Shown here piece by piece: positions 61,409 to 64,000 of a stretch of 64,000 bases of DNA; position 1 is the stretch's first letter; each line of letters starts with the position of its first letter. Source of the stretch: Pseudoruegeria sp039972875 (GTDB lineage Bacteria > Pseudomonadota > Alphaproteobacteria > Rhodobacterales > Rhodobacteraceae); NCBI GenBank assembly GCA_039972875.1, contig JBDWMA010000060.1, forward strand, positions 62,001 through 126,000. The letters run 5' to 3'. The position numbers and the translations under genes are program-made. Below the pieces are notes generated by a model. That model worked only from the letters and a program-made list of their open reading frames with translations. It did not search any database and was not told where the DNA came from.

Positions 61409-62821
61409 TTCTGCGTGTGATCCCCAAGGGCCGTGATGCGCACCCTCGGCATCCAGACGTTCAAAGCTGTGGGCCCCGAAAAAGTCCCGTTGCGCCTGAA
61501 CCATATTTGCAGTTGAACGCGCGGTCCGCATCATATCGAAATAGCTGAGGGCGGCGCTCATGGCTGGGACGGGCAGACCATTGGCCACCGCGACTCCGAC
61601 GACTTTGCGCAGCGCGCTTTCGGATTTTTTCATGAGGTCCGTAAAATAGGGCGCAAACATCAGATTGCGGGTTGGATCCTCGGTTAGTGCCGATGCCATG
61701 TCATTCAGCATAGAAGAACGGATGATACAGCCTTCGCGCCAGACCTCAGCAACTTCGGGCATCGGGAGCGTCCATCCATATATACCACCTGCGGTATCGA
61801 GTAATGCAAACCCCTGCGCGTAACACATAATCTTGCCTGCGATTAGTGCAGATTCCAAATCATCGGTTGAAAGAATACCGTCTCCTAAGTGTTTGGGAGC
61901 AGGACCAAATAGATCTTCGCCTTCTTTGCGGGACTGTAGGGAAGCGGAAATATTGCGTGCTGCAACGGCGGCCTCAATCACGGGCACGGGGGAGCCAACC
62001 TGTTGGCTCTCGATAACTGTCCAACGACCGGTGCCTTTTTGACCAGCCCGATCTAGAATGATGTCCAGAACCGGATTTGCGGTTTTTGGATCAGTAGCGG
62101 CTGAGACTTTGCCCGATATTTCGGTAAGGTAGGATTGCAAGGGGCCGGTATTCCATTGCTCAAACACAGAACCACATGCTGCAGCATCCATTCCAAGCCC
62201 ATCGCGCATGACGCCGTAGGCTTCTGCGATGAGTTGCATGTCAGCATATTCAATGCCGTTGTGAACGGTTTTTACAAAATGACCGGCACCGCCTTCGCCC
62301 ATCCATGTCGCGCATGGAGAGTCTTCGTATTTCGCGCTGATGGCTTTTAAAATATGCGCGACTCGGTCCCAATGGGTTTTGGCGCCACCGACCATGATGG
62401 ATGGGCCGAAACGAGCGCCTTCTTCGCCTCCAGACACGCCAATGCCTAGAAACGGCACACCTGCCGTTGTGGCCTCTGCGGCGCGGCGGTTGGTATCATG
62501 AAAATTCGCATTGCCCGCATCAATGATCAGATCGTCTTTGTCCAGAAGGGGGCGCAGGGCTGCAATTTGCTCATCAACAGCAGGTCCCGCCGGGACCATC
62601 AAAATGATGGCGCGCGGCTTTGCGATCGACTCCACAAGCGCCTTTAAGGATTTTGTTGGCGTAATTTGACGAGCCAATGCACCGGCGTCTTGGATGAAAT
62701 TATCCGTTTTTGATGGGGTTCTGTTGTAGACAGAGATTTTAAATCCGTTGTCCGCAATATTCAGAGACAGCATCGCCCCCATCGTTCCAAGGCCAATCAG
62801 TCCAATTTCAGATGTATTCAC
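61406..62821 (-). CDS. gnd: 6-phosphogluconate dehydrogenase, decarboxylating
   Basis: The 471-residue enzyme has an N-terminal NADP motif (IGLIGLGTMGAML, 7-19), IIDAGNANFHDTNRR near 98, GVSGGEEGARFGPSIMVGG (part) near 127 and the active site lysine in GHFVKTVHNGIEYADMQ near 180. It oxidises 6-phosphogluconate to ribulose 5-phosphate with NADP+ and CO2 release. The length suits the long (dimeric) form. It stands alone; edd and zwf are not in the window. Confidence 0.97.
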   Translation of the reverse strand: MNTSEIGLIGLGTMGAMLSLNIADNGFKISVYNRTPSKTDNFIQDAGALARQITPTKSLKALVESIAKPRAIILMVPAGPAVDEQIAALRPLLDKDDLIIDAGNANFHDTNRRAAEATTAGVPFLGIGVSGGEEGARFGPSIMVGGAKTHWDRVAHILKAISAKYEDSPCATWMGEGGAGHFVKTVHNGIEYADMQLIAEAYGVMRDGLGMDAAACGSVFEQWNTGPLQSYLTEISGKVSAATDPKTANPVLDIILDRAGQKGTGRWTVIESQQVGSPVPVIEAAVAARNISASLQSRKEGEDLFGPAPKHLGDGILSTDDLESALIAGKIMCYAQGFALLDTAGGIYGWTLPMPEVAEVWREGCIIRSSMLNDMASALTEDPTRNLMFAPYFTDLMKKSESALRKVVGVAVANGLPVPAMSAALSYFDMMRTARSTANMVQAQRDFFGAHSFERLDAEGAHHGPWGSHAE

Positions 62822-62921
62822 AGTGCGGTCTCCGTGTTGACAGTGTCAGGTGGATTTTCCCTGACACTATACCGCAATGCCCGTGATGTACCAGCCTGAC
62901 AGGAGACGTGTTTTCAGTAGG

Positions 62922-63140
62922 TTACCCGCCGAAAAAGACGCCCAATGCGACCGTCATCAAACCGATAATAGAGAGAAACAATGCCCCCATGTTGAGGGCA
63001 ACCAGCCCTTTTAGCCGCGCCTCCATTGCTTCTCCCTCAAGGCCCTCACGTTTGGCCTTAACCGCGATAAAGATACAGTAGAACAGTCCCAACAGCCCAA
63101 GAACCGAAAGTGTGGCACCAATCCAGATCAGCCAATCCAT
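62922..63140 (-). CDS. Small membrane protein, unknown
   Basis: The 72-residue protein from ATG 63140 (AAGGGAAA upstream) has two hydrophobic helices (WIGATLSVLGLLGLFYCIF and ALNMGALFLSIIGLMTVALGVFF) joined by a charged loop (KAKREGLEGEAMEARLKG). It has no recognised domain. The upstream ATG 63233 gives a longer but poorly structured N terminus. It is divergent from gapR. Confidence 0.7.
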   Translation of the reverse strand: MDWLIWIGATLSVLGLLGLFYCIFIAVKAKREGLEGEAMEARLKGLVALNMGALFLSIIGLMTVALGVFFGG

Positions 63141-63263
63141 GTGGATTTCCCTTTTATCAACATTTCCAAATCGGGTAGCCGAAGCAGGAATGGCAGGCAA
63201 CCCCTTGCAGGGCTTTCGAAGGACCGCTAGCAAAGGGCAAACAGATTAATATGAGGCAATATC

Positions 63264-63524
63264 ATGCAAGACGACATCACCAGCGACTCCACCTACCGCG
63301 TGACCGCCGACGAATTGCGCCAGTTCATTGAACGCATTGAACGTCTGGACGCCGAGAAAGCGGACATCGCGGAGCAGCAGAAAGAAGTCATGTCCGAGGC
63401 CAAAGGCCGCGGCTACGACACAAAAGTTATGCGCAAGCTGATCGCATTGCGCAAACGCGAACCTAACGACATCGCCGAAGAAGAAGCTGTGTTGGATATG
63501 TATAAAGAAGCGTTGGGAATGTAA
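63264..63524 (+). CDS. gapR: GapR/DUF2312 nucleoid-associated protein
   Basis: The 86-residue protein is nearly all helical: TADELRQFIERIERLDAEKADI in the first half and GRGYDTKVMRKLIALRKRE near 50, then a short acidic C terminus. This matches GapR (UPF0335/DUF2312), an alphaproteobacterial protein that clamps overtwisted DNA ahead of replication and transcription. ATG 63264 is well placed and the size fits. Confidence 0.92.
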   Translation: MQDDITSDSTYRVTADELRQFIERIERLDAEKADIAEQQKEVMSEAKGRGYDTKVMRKLIALRKREPNDIAEEEAVLDMYKEALGM

Positions 63525-63544
63525 TTCCCAGCCTGCGCAAGATC

Positions 63545-64000
63545 TTACGGGGTGATGAATTGCACCCCGGGGATCCGTGCGACTTCATAACAATCCTCAT
63601 CATATAGGTCTGTCAGACGGTCCACGTATTGTTCGGTCCAGCCGGGAATATCCAGTTCGACCTCGACTTCGTCCTCTAGTGCATATTTGTCTAGGAACGC
63701 CGCAATAATCCGGCGCAGGTGCACCTCGTTTGTGGGTGGGTTCGCTGCGATATATTCCTTGAACCGTTTCATGCCTTCTTTGCGCATAATCTGAGCCAAG
63801 ATGTCAAATTGGCCGACCATTTCTTCGCTGTGATCAACACCTGCAAATTCACGCATGACCTGAGCCCAGATTAACGGCGTGTCCTCATTACTCCAGACAG
63901 TAATCTGCGCATCAGGGCTGGCATTGCGGATACGTTGAATCATCTCTGACCACTTTAAAGCCGCTGCATCTGTCATCCCATACCATTTGGCAAAGTCCTT
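63545..64000 (-). CDS. Unknown protein, 5' part beyond window edge
   Basis: The frame stays open to the right edge: upstream of the methionine at 63976 it reads KDFAKWYG without interruption, so the gene very likely starts beyond 64000 and 151 C-terminal codons are seen. The visible part is alpha-helical and rich in charged residues (WSEMIQRIRNASPDAQITVWSNEDTP in part; EVHLRRIIAAFLDKYALEDEVEVELDIPGWTEQYVDRL in part). It converges on gapR. I recognise no family. Confidence 0.7.
   Translation of the reverse strand, partial: KDFAKWYGMTDAAALKWSEMIQRIRNASPDAQITVWSNEDTPLIWAQVMREFAGVDHSEEMVGQFDILAQIMRKEGMKRFKEYIAANPPTNEVHLRRIIAAFLDKYALEDEVEVELDIPGWTEQYVDRLTDLYDEDCYEVARIPGVQFITP

Noticed and set aside
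1..64000. Search for CRISPR arrays, insertion sequences, prophage or toxin-antitoxin pairs
   Set aside because: No regularly spaced repeats, transposase motifs, inverted terminal repeats, phage genes or paired toxin-antitoxin genes were seen.

Overview
The window is a stretch of chromosome from an alphaproteobacterium, almost certainly a Rhodobacterales (Roseobacter-type) marine bacterium with moderate GC. The evidence is an NDUFA12-like complex I subunit next to MlaD and DUF2155, a GapR (DUF2312) protein, NasT/NasS nitrate control, a ScfR/RamB-type regulator beside acetyl-CoA synthetase, and the overall gene style. Genes are dense. I see no insertion sequence, prophage, CRISPR array or rRNA. 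RNA genes are one tRNA-Tyr, two identical tandem tRNA-Gly(GCC), one candidate small RNA, and one regulatory leader in front of a nitrate-transport gene.

Layout. 1-2431 (minus): nasT-nasS, then a leader with an ANTAR-type hexaloop hairpin and a strong terminator, then nrtA, cut by the window edge. 2650-7604: an orphan ParA-type ATPase, a geranylgeranyl-reductase-family flavoprotein paired with a DUF4329 protein, tRNA-Tyr, rlmB and small genes. 7601-11377 (minus): histidine genes hisB-hisH-hisA-hisF-hisE, split by an oppositely oriented DUF2147 gene. 11588-20132: two tRNA-Gly, a MAPEG protein, pyruvate carboxylase, a UvrD-family helicase, a divergent N-formylglutamate-amidohydrolase-like protein and a DUF333 lipoprotein. 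20329-27831 (plus): a LacI regulator with its palindromic operator, a sugar-type ABC importer and an MGH1/GH63-like hydrolase, probably for a glucosylated compatible solute. 27945-34317: clpP, clpX, the NDUFA12-mlaD-DUF2155 block, aat, accC and accB.

34532-45251 is a reductive pyrimidine catabolism locus: preT-preA, rutR, beta-ureidopropionase, dihydropyrimidinase and an NMT1-type ABC importer. A perfect RutR operator and a weaker one lie within it. 45318-57485 is an acetate or short-chain carboxylate locus: acs at the end of a branched-chain-type ABC operon, a divergent ScfR/RamB-like regulator, a receiver-only response regulator and a CrbS-like kinase made of a sodium/solute symporter domain fused to a histidine kinase. 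57489-58832 is a sulfur-linked operon (Blh-like DUF442 protein and two YeeE/YedE half-transporters) with a palindromic operator. 59356-61377 encodes a FadB/FadJ-like protein that appears to have lost both hydratase glutamates, the NAD-binding glycine motif and the dehydrogenase histidine. gnd, gapR and an edge-truncated gene close the window.

Most unusual observations: the complete NasT target leader; the degenerate FadJ-like protein; a DUF11-like extracytoplasmic domain inside an ABC permease, followed by a coupled 30-residue ORF; and the acs / ABC / ScfR / symporter-kinase cluster.
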